64,000 nt of DNA. Source: Linnemannia hyalina. Its lineage: Eukaryota; Mortierellomycota; Mortierellomycetes; Mortierellales; Mortierellaceae. The first letter of the stretch is position 1. Every line of letters starts with the position of its first letter. The position numbers and the translations under genes were made by a program. Under the pieces are notes generated by a model that ran no database searches, was not told the DNA's origin, and worked only from the letters and a program-made list of their open reading frames with translations. The stretch lies in the NCBI GenBank assembly GCA_019671135.1, contig JAHRHY010000017.1, forward strand, positions 558,001 through 622,000, given 5' to 3'. Of this stretch, positions 10,401 to 22,407 are shown one piece after another.

Positions 10401-12529
10401 AGACGTGTAGTGAGTTGGGTTACCTCCAGACTGCGCATCCTTCGACGTGTTGCTGCCCTTCTCTCGCCGGATCTTCTTCGCCTTTCCAGTTCCTCGATAA
10501 CTTTGAAGATATCAAAATCGGCAATAGCCCAACAACAGTCATTGAGCAGGGTTCCAACGCGACATGCCCCTTGATCCCAGACAGCGTGGACAGCACTTTT
10601 TATTCATCGACCTTTTTTCCTCCTCCTGAAGGATCATCTTCATATCAACTAACGGCCGCGACTAACGAGTCGTCACTGCCATCATTCTCAGCAGGATCAA
10701 CGCCAGGAGGATCAATGCCAGCAGGATCAACATGTCTTCCCTGCAGATGCTACGCTAACGAGGCACAGAGGAGCGAGAGTGTCTTCTCCCGATTACTGAC
10801 ACTCGAAGGCGCCTGGCAGGAATGTCAGTTCTATTTCGGCTCTACTCATCCACTCGCCCGTAATCCCATCACCAAAACCTCCTCCTCTCCTCCTACTACT
10901 TCCTCTTCTCCTTCCTCCTTATCATCATCATTCAAAGAGACCACAGTCGTGGAAGCACCCAATTTGAACCCCGCAGGCGCATTGGAGGAGGTCGATGTCT
11001 CCGCCACTACTATTACTACCAATCGCCAGAGAGAGCAGTCGCCAAGAGGACGTGGACCTTCAGACGACACGCAACGGTGCGCCGGCGCTAATCCAAGGAC
11101 AGGAGCAACCCAGCTGAACGAGAAACGCGACGACGTCTTGTTAATGGGCTACCCGGACGTCGAGACCAACGTCAACACCAAATTTCACGGTTGGGAGATT
11201 GCACAGGACCCATGTTACCCTTCTGGGAGTTCTGGTCACGGCATCGAGACTGGCGGCGAATACACCGACAGCAACAACAATAATCCACTGTCGAACGAAA
11301 TCCACTCTGGCTCGTCTTCAACCACCACCTCGACACCAGCATCAGGAAGGACAGTCACGTCCGCTCAAGATCCTGTAGCTGCTGATGCTGCTGCCTCAAC
11401 CCTTCGTCGGCCAAAGATCGCTGAGAAAGGAATTGTCGAACAGAAATGTGGGAAGGAAACAGGGGATGGATCTCCTCGGATAGCATCGGAATTGGACGAC
11501 TGGTTGATTGATCATCCCGGTGGGCGGTATTACTTTACTAATGGCGAGAAGGATCCATGGAAGGAGCTTACCCTAGCCAGCTCGAAGGCCCTCGAGTTCT
11601 TGAGTCGTCCGAAGGTTGAGAGCGAGACCGGCAATAACAGCAAGGGAGGCGATGTTGGAACTGGCGGCAAGAAGCGGGGCAGGAAGAGGGCGAGCTCAAA
11701 ACAGGATTCTGCTGCTCAGGCGCCCCCTCTTGAGTCTGCGGACTCAATGGAGTCAGCGCCACTGGCGTCATTTGAGATTGGGCACGGAGGAGGGTCAATT
11801 GGTGGACCCGTGGTACCTCAGGATACGGTTAAATATATCGAGGACGAGGATCTCGTGGTGGTGGAGGAGTCATCTCTCGCTCCAGCTCCAACGGCCGAAA
11901 CAACATCTACCTCGACCCAGCAGCGCGACTCTCGCGACCGTTACAAAGCGAAACACCATCGTCGTCATCATCGCCACCGTCACCGCCATCACCGTCACCA
12001 TTCACGCAAGCATCATCATCATCATCATCATCACAAACATAAACACCATCCCAAGCGTCCAGTTTGCACCCGATCCCCAGTCGACCCGTGTCAAAGAGGC
12101 CCTCCTCCTGCGCTGATGTCAGGAGGACGAAGAGATATCGGCACCGCCCTGTCACAGCCAGAATTGCCGGACCAGGACGAGGATGTTGCCGGCGAGAACG
12201 ATGGTTATGGATCCGATGGCTCGACAGTCATCATAGTCGAAGTTGACGAGCATGAGAGAAAAGATGATGAGGAAAAAGAGGAAGACGAGGGAAGGACAAT
12301 CGAAGGCAACGACAACAACAGAATTGGAGAGGACGAGTACGGCGATCGGACGGTGATTCGGATCATTTCTGACGCCAGCCATTGTCAGGATATCCTGTAC
12401 GAGTCAAGCGATCATAATTCTGCCAAACTAAGGGCGGAGCGGGAGCATGTTCTGAGGACCTTTGTGAGGTGGATCGAGATTGACAATCGGCGGGTGCAGA
12501 GAGCATTGGAGCGGCGACAGCAGCAGTAG
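7484..12529 (+). CDS. Giant serine protease of family S28 (prolyl carboxypeptidase/dipeptidyl peptidase II type)
   Basis: Exons 7484-8711 and 8817-12529 give 1646 residues. The 105-base intron joins ...INWEFYKPG to GPIILWLPGE, a hallmark of the family. S28 enzymes cleave Pro-Xaa bonds near peptide ends in the secretory or lysosomal/vacuolar route and are usually about 450-600 residues. The catalytic set is complete: Ser663 in GCSYGG, Asp1322 in TNGEKDPW, His1598 in ASHCQD. Other family landmarks are ALEHRFYGNS, WLWQTCSELG and NTKFHGWEI. The extra length is low complexity: N/S/G-rich before the core, a block after ALEHRFYG, several in the middle, and a histidine-rich plus acidic block between Asp and His. 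The first 38 residues include FSLFVYPFFFLFFFFVHFSATV, a possible signal peptide, but the start is uncertain because of a better secretory-looking stretch in another frame at 7644-7733. Confidence 0.85.
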
Positions 12530-12984
12530 CAGTAGCAGCAGAGTGCCTCTGGAGAAGAAGGAGGAAGTGGTGTTTGTCGACACAAGTTGAACAGTTGAAC
12601 AGTTGAACAGACTAGAACAAAATAAGCAAGAATTGACTTGTGTTTCGACATATTGCGGCAGAGTCCATTAACTGATCCAAAAAGAAGGTGATACCTTGAG
12701 TAACAGCACACAAGTGAATTCAAGGGTTGCATGATGGTGCAGGACGCGACAGAAGGAATGGTGACGAAGGGAAAAGGAGGCTTCTGTGCGAATGTCCCTT
12801 TTCGTAGGCAACCGCACTCTTCTATGAAAAGGACTCCAGGTTACCAACTGGCCAATGGGATGCCTTGAATTTTTTATTTCTCTTTAGTTTTAGCGCCCCC
12901 TCCCCTCTCACTTTTTTACTTTTCTTTTCTCTTTCTTCTCACGCACCCTCTCCCCTCTCACCCCTACCCACACACAGGTCAACC
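12530..12984. other. Intergenic region, 3' flank of protease and promoter of the hydratase gene
   Basis: 455 bases with three copies of GAACAGTT near 12587-12610 and a C/T-rich leader from about 12870 up to the hydratase ATG. Nothing else is visible. Confidence 0.6.
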
Positions 12985-14895
12985 ATGCTCCGCACATTCC
13001 TCGCACGCAGCTGCCAGCCCCAGCGCATCCTCACCAGAGCCATCGTCCCCTCGGCCCCTTCCGGCATCCGCTTCATCGCCACCACCAGCCAGCCCGCTGC
13101 TCATCCTGAAGGCAAGGAATGCTTCCTCGAGCGCCTCTCTGGCGAGGATCAAGGTACGAACAGGACTCTCACAACACACCTCACACCCCACACAACCCAC
13201 ACACCCCAAATCTCCGCTATTTTATTTTTCCCACGGTGGGAAACGGCTTGACCTGGAGCTGACTGATCAAGCAACATCCACTACGATCCTGTCAACAGCA
13301 ACGTTTGTTTCCAGAGGGACAAGGGGTTGTAATCACGAACACAAGCATCTACCACCCATCATTTGAATTGAGTGATCTAACATTCTTGTTTGTCTCCTTT
13401 TTGTCTGAATGATTCTCATTTAACACAATGAACCTCTGTAGGCATCGCTGTCTTGAACTTCAACAGACCCAAGGCCTTCAACGCCCTCTCCCGCAAGTTT
13501 GTTGGCGAGTTCCGTGATGCCCTTCAGGAGCTCCGTTACGACAAGTATGTGTCCTTTTCGAATTGTCGATACCAAGAAAGACAAGAAAACATGGACTACG
13601 GACAGAATTATCAATACGACTCGGGACCCCACCTCGCGTTTACTTTAAAGTGCAGCCGGATTAATGTTCACTTCCCTGACACATGCAACTGTTGATAAAC
13701 AAGCCTACTAACCATTTTTCGTACTTTACTTTGATGGTTTTGTCCATTAGCGATGCTCGCGTTGTCATCGTCAGGAGTTTGGTTGAGGGCGCTTTCTGCG
13801 CTGGTGCCGATTTGAGAGTACGCAACACCCTGTGGACTTCTTTTTCATGAGTGTTATCGCACAGAAGGCAAGCAGTATTGACCCCCTCTATTCCTAAACG
13901 TATCTAGGAGCGTTCCACCATGAACGCGACTGAGGTCAGACAGTTTTTGACCAGCTTAAGAGACAGCTTCCGCGAGCTCGAGACTTTGCCCATCCCCACC
14001 ATTGCCGTCATTGATGGAGCTGCCCTCGGTGGTGGTTTGGAGATGGCCTTGTGCTGCGATATGCGTGTCGGAGGTGGTAACAAGAAGGTCAAGATTGGTC
14101 TTGTCGAGACCAAGCTTGCCATCATCCCTGGGTATGTCTCTTATTTGGTTGTTGTTCTTTGCTTACGTCTTGCTATTGTCAATTTGTGTTACAACGCATT
14201 AATAAGGCATATATTTTATCATAATTGATTTTAGTGCTGGTGGTACTCAGCGTTTGCCTCGCCTGATCGGAATCCCCAAGGCCAAGGAACTTATCTACTC
14301 TTCCAAGATTTTGAACTCTGCTGCTGCCAAGGATATTGGTATGTTATTCATTGGACGATGACTGGACTTTGTTGCAGAAGGTAGAAGAAGGCATCTTGCG
14401 AGGCCGATGTATTCATTAACTCGGTTGCCCTTTCCAAATAGGCATTTTGAACCACGCTGTCACTGAGGAATCGGGATACAACAAGGCCTTGGAGGTCGCT
14501 CGCGAGATCTTGCCCATGGGTCCCCTTGCTATCCGCATGGCCAAGCAAGCTATCGATAAGGGTACTCAGTTCGAGATGTAAGTTCTTTACCATATGGATT
14601 GCGCCGGACTTAAAGATCCAGAAGGATGAAAGCAAAGAATCGGAAAACAAAAATCTAACAATTGCTTTTTCTTCGTGGTCATAGTGATTCTGGATTGGAG
14701 TACGAGCAGGCCTGTTACGCCCAGATCATGCCCTCTGAGGATCGTTTGGAAGGTATAGCGCCATCTTTCTTTGATATGTGGAATGTTTATAACAGGATTA
14801 TTGCAGATAGCTAACGACAACAACTCTTTATTTCTCGCTCAATAGGTCTTGCTTCCTTCCGTGAGAAGAGAAAGCCCGTCTACAAGGGCAAGTAA
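12985..14895 (+). CDS. AUH: 3-methylglutaconyl-CoA hydratase, mitochondrial (AUH type, crotonase family)
   Basis: Eight exons (12985-13153, 13442-13544, 13751-13817, 13908-14131, 14235-14338, 14442-14577, 14685-14752, 14846-14895) give 306 residues. All junctions are GT-AG and in frame. The enzyme hydrates 3-methylglutaconyl-CoA to HMG-CoA in leucine breakdown; AUH proteins also bind AU-rich RNA in animals. Residues 1-35 ([20 protein letters not shown]...) are a typical arginine-rich mitochondrial presequence. The crotonase signatures are clear: FCAGADLRE (oxyanion hole), [15 protein letters not shown] and [19 protein letters not shown], carrying both expected glutamates. The C-terminus [29 protein letters not shown] closely follows AUH rather than plain enoyl-CoA hydratase. 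An upstream in-frame extension exists but reads as C/T-rich leader. The first intron (288 nt) is the longest. Confidence 0.95.
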
Positions 14896-15154
14896 AAAAG
14901 GACATACAACTAGCCCAGGACACCTTTCATCAGCAAAAATACATACATCATAGACTCAATCCCGCGACCATATGAACAGCTACAAAGCACAAAGGAGAGG
15001 AAAGGATACATTATACTGCGACGCGTACGTGTATTATGTTTTGAGGGACAAAAGGGCATGAAAACCACTTCACGCTCATTTTCGAAGGAGGGCAACTCTA
15101 CGAGATTTCAATGGTAAAAACTTCAACAGCTTCTGCTGGCACCTTGCAATGACT

Positions 15155-16264
15155 CTACATCTGAGCGCCGGAGGTCTCATTACGGGCCAAGTTCTCAAAG
15201 AGACTCTTGGCGTTCCTGACACTCTGAACGCTCTCCTGGCTGACACCCAACCGGTCGTTCTCATCGCTGTTCCTGCTATAACCCGAGGACGACACGTTCG
15301 AGGCACTGTTGACCATACCCCCAACCATCTTGGTGATCCCACGAGTCTCGTTGTCGGTCAACTCGTGGCTCATCTTCCGGCGAGGCGTTGGGCGGAGGGG
15401 ACGGGAGGCAGTCGAAAGGGAGTAGGCGCTGCAGACGCCGCGGGGTTCGGCATTGTTGTGGCCCTTGACGACGTGGGCGATATCCTCGTGAGACTTCTCG
15501 TCGACATCCTTGAACTTTTGAACCATATCGCGGACATTACACTTCTTGAGGCCGCCTGTGCGTGTCGCGGCCGCACCGCCAAACATCCGGATCCGGTTTG
15601 AGATTGAGTCTGTCTCGGGAATGTCGACGGAGACGGCTTTGAGTGCTGCGGCGGCGCTCTCGGCGGCTTGCTTCTTCTTGAGGGCCAGACTTGCGGCGGA
15701 GAGACCGCGGGATTGGGCAGCGGTGGGGACGCCGGAGAGGACGGCGCGTTGAGGGACTCCGGTTTCCATCTTTTCGGTGGCAGTGGAAGTCATAGGCGAG
15801 GATAAGGGTCTGGGAGCGGGTGTGGGTGAAGCCTCGACGACCTCAGGCTTTATCTCTTCCTTCTCGTCCAAGTCTTCACTGTGTCCCTCCTCCTCCTCCT
15901 CCTCTTCCTCCTGGGTAGTCTCCTGGTGGTCCTCAATTTCATCGTCGAGAGCTGTCACCGCGGCAACCTTCTCCGTCAAAGCCTCAACCTCCTCATCAAC
16001 AGTCTCGATATCAACCATCTCGTCCTCATGTTCACTCTCATGATGTCTATCGTTGTCGGCTTGGACTTTTTGCTCAATAGTCTCAGAATTGACCTCTTCC
16101 GCAACTTCGGCGACCTCAGTCGAGGTATGCTCGACCAATTCGGCCGTCGACGAAGTCTCGACGTGTCTCAAGAGAGTGCCTCCCAAGAGTTGACTTCCGA
16201 AACCCAAACTTCCATTGGTGCAGGGGCTCAAGGGGAGAACGTCCAAAGATCCAGTGTTAACCAT
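15155..16264 (-). CDS. Acidic protein with short conserved-looking C-terminal modules, function unknown
   Basis: A single exon of 369 residues. The N-terminal half is strongly acidic, with a run of eight glutamates, and probably disordered. An Ala/Lys-rich helix (ASLALKKKQAAESAAAALK) leads to the C-terminal part. That part holds three motif-like segments: SISNRIRMFGG, NVRDMVQKFKDVDEKSHEDI and SVRNAKSLFENLARNE. They are separated by basic, serine-rich linkers (RPLRPTPRRKMSHELTDNE). Such short amphipathic modules often act as docking peptides on cytoskeletal or membrane partners, but I recognise no named family. It converges on the hydratase gene, 259 bases away. A TATA-like box lies 233 bases upstream of the ATG. 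Confidence 0.75.
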   Translation of the reverse strand: MVNTGSLDVLPLSPCTNGSLGFGSQLLGGTLLRHVETSSTAELVEHTSTEVAEVAEEVNSETIEQKVQADNDRHHESEHEDEMVDIETVDEEVEALTEKVAAVTALDDEIEDHQETTQEEEEEEEEGHSEDLDEKEEIKPEVVEASPTPAPRPLSSPMTSTATEKMETGVPQRAVLSGVPTAAQSRGLSAASLALKKKQAAESAAAALKAVSVDIPETDSISNRIRMFGGAAATRTGGLKKCNVRDMVQKFKDVDEKSHEDIAHVVKGHNNAEPRGVCSAYSLSTASRPLRPTPRRKMSHELTDNETRGITKMVGGMVNSASNVSSSGYSRNSDENDRLGVSQESVQSVRNAKSLFENLARNETSGAQM

Positions 16265-17279
16265 TGTTGTTTCTGGTGATGTATGCGTCGCGCGTTGTGT
16301 TTAGTTGGATGTACGAGAGACTGTGTGTAATGAAAAGGAAATGTTGACTCTCTGCGTGAAATTGTGATAGTAAAAGGAGAGGGTGTATTTGTGCGAGAAA
16401 AAGAAGCAGAGCAATGGGAGGTGGGGAGGGGAAAGGAAGGCGAAGGGTGAAAAAGAAAAAGACAAACAGTTCCGAATCCTCGTTATCGTTCTTCACTTTT
16501 TATAGTAGAATACAGAAGGTTCAAAAACAGCTAGAAACGGTCTTATATTATTCTCATTCCCTCTGACCTGCATGATTCTCGCTCTATTAGGCGGGCGAGT
16601 TTACAACGGACACCTCTTTTTTTTTTTTACATTTGGCGGATATTTTGTTACATCTGCAAAAAAAAGATGCAGACGGACAATTGAAATTTTCGGGCTCAGG
16701 ATCGACTGGAACACAGGATCAAGATCCTCCGTAAAAACACGCAATGAAAATAATAACATTCATATGAAAGAGCCCAAGCCGACCCGTTTGGCGGTCCCCC
16801 AGTGTAGTAGTGAATGGCATAGCTCCAGCCCCTCTTGTTACTTCTATGCTATGCACCTCCCTCTTTGTTTTGTTATCAGAAAATATGATCTACAACGATG
16901 AGGGAGATGGATAAGCATTGATCACTTTGGATGAGACTAATAGGAATGATAAATCATGCATGGAAAGAGGAACGAAGATAGACAAAAACACGAGAGCAGT
17001 GACACAAAGAGACATGAAAGACAAGGGCAACGGCATTGGGTCGTCCATGTAGCTGGTTAGAAATAGCTCACAAAGTTCCCGAAAGCAATGTAACAACGAG
17101 TATGGAGGGAATAATCTAGGACAAAGGGAAAAAAAATCAGCATCGGTTGTACTCCTCAATACCTTTATCCTGCAAGAGGAAAAATAAACGAGTGTCCGTC
17201 CCATTGACAACCAAAAATTGTTTGCTGGCTTTGTGGGGTACTTTGGTACTTTGGTATATATTTGCCATGGCAATGTCAC
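16265..17279. other. Intergenic region, promoter of the acidic-protein gene and 3' flank of the first full ABCC gene
   Basis: About 1 kb. The left part is purine-rich on the + strand (C/T-rich leader of the leftward gene) and includes its TATA-like box. The rest is AT-rich with no credible gene; a short open frame near 16890-17279 (-) runs into the end of the ABCC gene and has no supporting features. Confidence 0.6.
16497..16503 (-). promoter_or_regulatory. TATA box (TATAAAA on - strand)
   Basis: Reads TATAAAA on the minus strand, 233 bases upstream of the ATG at 16264, followed by a pyrimidine-rich leader, the same arrangement seen at other genes in this window. Confidence 0.4.
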
Positions 17280-20200
17280 CTAAACTGATGCGACCTCCCC
17301 AGCCTGCTCCGCCAGTCTATAGAACAACGATTCTTTGCGTTTCAACAACTCGCTTGGGGACTCGTACTCCTCAACGCGCCCCTTCTCCAGCACTAGGATC
17401 TTGTCGGAATCCATGACAGTCTTAATCCGATGGGCAATCGTCAAAATCGTCCGGTCCTTGAACTCCTCCCGAATCGTCCTCTGGATCAGCTCGTCTGTCT
17501 CAACATCAACAGCAGCAGTCGCCTCATCAAGGACCAGGATCTTGGCCTTACGGAGAAGTGCACGGGCCAGACAGATCAATGATCGCTGACCAACCGAAAA
17601 GTTGTCGCCGTTCTGAGTCACTTCGTACGACAGTCCACCAGCCATTGACGAAATATATTCCTTCAAGTGAGCGCGCTCGAGGGCCTCCCACAGCTCTGAG
17701 TCGGGTGTCTGATCGAAGGGATCTAGGTTCTCGCGGACAGTGCCGACAAACAGCGTGGGGTCTTGCGGGATGATAGCAAGGTGTTGACGGAGAGTCTCCA
17801 GACCGACAGTAGAGATATCGATACCGTCGATCCAGATTGATCCGCCATCCTCCTCGACTTCGACCTTCTCCAGATCGGTGACCTCGGCGGCTTTGGCGGG
17901 ATCCTCGTCCATGTCGGCGCCATTATGGCTAGCCTTGGCCCAGTGGCTGTTGGCGGCTTCAATGATACGGAACAGGGCCAAGGTCAAAGAAGACTTTCCG
18001 GCACCAGTTCTTCCAACAATGCCAACCTTCTCTCCAGGCAGAACATCGAACGACACCTTCTTGAGCACCAGATCCATACCCTGACGGTAGCGAGTCGAGT
18101 AAGACTTAAACGAGAGGTGTCCCTCTGCAGGCCAGTTCTTAGGGAGGGCGACGTCAGTGACGTTGGGAGCTTCTTGGTTCTTCTTGGTATATTCGTCAAT
18201 CCTCTCAACAGCGACCAAATGGAACTGAGACTCGCACATGCCACGGACCAACCACGAGATGTCCTGAGTGACTGTCAATGCGTACGACAGCGACATTCCT
18301 ACCATACTGGGGCTGAGAGTCTTCCTGGCCAAGACTGCAAACACCGACGCGCCGAGAACAATGACAGAGCCCAGACACTCCAGTCGAACGTTCAGCCACC
18401 GGTTTCCCATCGCCCAGACGAAGTGGGCGTTTGAAGAGTCATCAGACCTAGACGCATTCTCGTCAATGAACCGCTGGCTGCAACCAACAACCCGAATCGT
18501 CGACACACCAGACAGGGTCTCGGAGAAGTGCTGGTACATGGGTGACCTTGCAACAGACTCGATGCGTTTGAATGCACGGGAAGCGGCGATATAATACGAC
18601 ATGACAAAGACATATGTCACAAATACGGGTGGCACAATCGCCAAGAACACCGGCGTAGTCGTCGCAATGACGACCAGACTTCCAAGGACTGAGAAGCCAA
18701 ACATGAACATGTCAAAAAATGTCCAGCAGATCATCTCATCGATACTGAATATATCCGAGGAGAACCGGTTGAGGACACGACCGATCGGGGTGGTATCAAA
18801 AAAGTTCATGGGCATGCGGAGGATACTAGTGAGGAGCTTGGAGTGGAGACGGTCGGCGGCTTGGACACAAGCCATGACGATGATCTTGTAGGAGGCGCAA
18901 AAGATGAGGACCATGAAGATGATGACCAGGATGCTGTAGATTCCCATGTAGTATCCGATCCCGTGAGTCGATGTCGCTGCCACCTTGATCCAGCTCTGGA
19001 GCCAGATATTGGTTCCGATTTGGCACCCTTGGATCACAACAAACAACGCCACTGCCTGGAGCATATTCCGGTATCCACTAATTGACAATAGAAGAAATGA
19101 ATTGCATGTCAGAAATCAGCTCAAAAACACATACATATGCGAGTTGTTCAAGGCAAGCACAGACAAAAAAAACAGCAAAAAAAAAAAAAAGACACAATGC
19201 GAATGCACTCACGCGGCTTTGGTAAAGATTTTGTAAATGGGCCACTGGATGCTTCCAACCACCATAGCTTCCTCATCCGTAAGGTCAGCATTTTCGTCCG
19301 CCTTCTCTACTTTCTCAGCCTTGACCTCGTGAGCAGCAGACGAGGTGCTAATCTCGACTTCATAAATAGTCTCCGCCTCACCGTTGGCCTCATCCATTTC
19401 CTTGCGGGCGACAGAATAATCCTGGATAAGCTGGTAGAAGGCGTTCCTGGCGTCGATCAACTCCTGGTACCGGCCGGTCTCGCTGATCTCACCGTCCTTG
19501 ATAACCACGATTTGGTCAACCTCGCTCAGATGATGAATGCCGTGGGTGACCAAAAGACGCGTCTTATCCTTCAACAACCCTCTAGGCCCGATCAAGTTCT
19601 GCCATAAGTGCTGGTCAACATGCGCATCGACTGCACTGAGAGGGTCATCCAGAAGGTAGATGTCGGCATCCTGATAGGCAGCACGGGCGAGAGAGACTCG
19701 TTGCTTCTGTCCTCCCGACAAATTGATTCCACGCTCTCCGATCTCGGTCTGGTCGCCGGCTGGGAGCATCTCAATGTCGGGCTTCAGTCCCGACGCATAG
19801 ATGATCCGCTCATACTTGATCTTGTCGAAGGGTGCTCCAAAAGTGACATTGTCCTGCAAAGTCGCGTTGACAATCCATGCTTGCTGAGGGACATAGGCGA
19901 TCCGGCCAGACATCCTGATGGTACCCTTCCACTTGTACATATCTCCGATCATGGCACCGAATAGAGAGGTCTTGCCCTGACCAACACGACCGACAATGGC
20001 TGTGAGGTTACCACGGTCGACAGATATTGTGATGTTCCTAAGCGTAGCATCCGCACAGGACAATGCTGAACCTTTGGTTGCATCCTCGGTAGTGTCAATT
20101 TGCTGCCGTTGTTGTTGTTGCTCCTTGTTCCAACCAAAAGTGGCACCCTGAATCTCAATAGGAGCCACAGTATGATCCTGCGGCAACTCGCCCGACCTGT

Positions 20201-22407
20201 CGATCTGATCATCCAACAACTCCTCAGCCAACAGGTAGCCCTGAATACGACGAGACGACACATAGAGTCCTATGGTGTCACCCATAATGTACGAGATCAT
20301 CCCAATCGGTCGGTTGACAAGTCCAAACAATGTGATCGAGACAAAGATGGTCTGAGAGTTGATCTCCCCTGGCGTGAAGCCTGGTCCGCCAACGGTAGCA
20401 TAAAGACCGAAAGACACCAGGGCCATGAGGAGTGTCATCGAACTGAACAGGATGTTCATGTAGGAGAAGATGACTCCAATCGTGTGAAGAATCGCCAACT
20501 CCAGTTGACGGAATACGGCGATCTTATCACGGAAGGACGATTCCCTATGTAGGAAAGAGTGTCGAGAATTATATATGTGGTAAGTACTCTTGAATGGTAA
20601 AGAAAGGGGGAATGCTCTGGCAGGAGAAGGGTGTATAGTTACTTACCAGCCGTACAACTTGACGATCTTGACACCAGACAACACCTCGTTAATCAGACGA
20701 ATGCGGTTATCCTAAAATGCGAATTCACAAGGGGCTATGATTAGACATCTGTGATACAACAAGGCAAGAAGCACCCAAACACAGTAACAAAAAACAACGT
20801 ACCATCGCAGTGAGTTTCTCATCCCTGGCCCTGGACAGACGCTTCGCAATCCACAGCTGAATAGGCATCACCAAAACAACTGCGCCCACGCCTCCAAAAC
20901 TTGACCACCCCAACTGACGGTACAACAGCCACGTCGCGATACAGATCTCCAGAGGAATCGAGAACCAGAACGGCAACTCTGGGAAGGCATGGTTCCAACG
21001 CTCACAGTCCACTGACATATAGTTGTTGATCTCTCCAGGTGTTTCTGTTTGCTTGGCGACTGGTGATAGCTTCAGGGCCTTGCGGTAGATCATCGATACG
21101 AGTGCCGTGCGGACCTCGATGCCCATAACCACGATTCGCTGGTTGAACTGTCCGTCGATGATCGAGCTACCAATTGTCGAAAAGAACATCCCAAACGCCA
21201 AAATGATCCCGAGAGCCGCCGACTGAGGAGTTTCAGTATCGTATGAAGAGACAAAATCCAGCAGTGTGCTCATCAGCTGGGGAGCCACAAATGCCAGGCC
21301 AGATGCCAAGATTCTGAGGAACACGACGTAGGCCCACTGCCGAACGCCAAACGACTTCAAGATCAGTCCGAACAGAAATGGCCTCTTACCCTTGGCTACT
21401 CGCTTAGCAACATGCCTGTCCCACTTCTGCGAGAGATGGGTATACGAGAACTGGGTCTTGACATGTGGAGGCATCATCCCCTGGACATCCGTGGCCTGCA
21501 ATGGACGCTTGTAGCCGTCGGTAATGAGATGTTGGAGGTAGTGAAATAGAAACCGCGAAAAGATGTTGGCTTTCTCGTACGAGCTGGCATTGCTCTTCTG
21601 CTGGACTTGTGTCTTCCCGCGTGGCCATGCTTCAATGATAAATCCGATGATGATGAGTCCGAGATAGACGTAGTAAAGTGTTGTCGTTGTCGTGGTTGAC
21701 CCTGAAGACACTTCGCTGAGGGTGCGGGTGGTGATGGATCCAGCGATGAGTGAGAGGAGATAGTAGCAGAAAATGGCAGTCGATGATCTTATCTCGTAGC
21801 GGTGTTCGAATACATTCAGGAACATGGCAAAGGTCTACTCAGTGATATGATATGTAGACGAGGATCGATTGATCAACTGATCAGTCAACGGTCGCTGTAC
21901 CCTGCTTGGCTGCTGATCAAATTCGTGTCGTGGGCGAAGACGACAAGATAGAACGTACCCACGCGATAGCCATTGATACACTAGACAGCAAACTGGCAGG
22001 TGAATACCCGTCCTCACTTCCTGTTAGTCCAGCCCTGACCAGTAGCACAGCTGCAGTGGCTAGCATGACAACCTGGCCAGGCCAAAAGATCCAGGTTGTT
22101 CGACCAAGTCTATGCGGCGTTCCATTGCTCAAGAGAGACCATGTGCGGATAGAGAATCCGGCGACTGCCATGAGAGCTAGGAGTGTTGAGAGGATGGTGT
22201 ATTCGAAGCATGGTGTAAGGTCGATCCTGCTGGGTGATGTGGGTCCCTATGTTCATGTTTATTGGAATGAATAAACAAGGAGGGTAAGAAAGTGCTTCTT
22301 GTATGTCCGTCCACCCTTTCAAAAAGCGACGTAGTTTTTTAAATTGAGCGGCATAGGGCAAGGGCCCATACCCATCCTTCCAGATCACGACAGTATCCAG
22401 AACTCAT
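17280..22407 (-). CDS. Full-length ABCC (MRP/YCF1-type) transporter, paralogue A
   Basis: Six exons (22372-22407, 21959-22246, 20803-21834, 20647-20711, 19213-20544, 17280-19077) give 1516 residues with all junctions in frame. The first exon is only 12 codons (MSSGYCRDLEGW). Order: an N-terminal TMD0-like set of helices (to about residue 150), membrane domain 1, NBD1 (Walker A GRVGQGKTS near 659, signature LSGGQKQR near 749, Walker B IYLLDDPLSAVD near 770), an acidic linker, membrane domain 2, and NBD2 (GRTGAGKSS near 1273, FSVGQRSL, ILVLDEATAAVD). NBD1 has Asp where NBD2 has the catalytic Glu after Walker B, as usual in ABCC proteins, so site 1 should be weakly hydrolytic. A short Q-run (KEQQQQRQQ) precedes NBD1. 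It is the downstream member of a head-to-tail trio, most like paralogue B. Substrate unknown; export of glutathione conjugates, metals or drugs is typical of the family. Confidence 0.95.
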
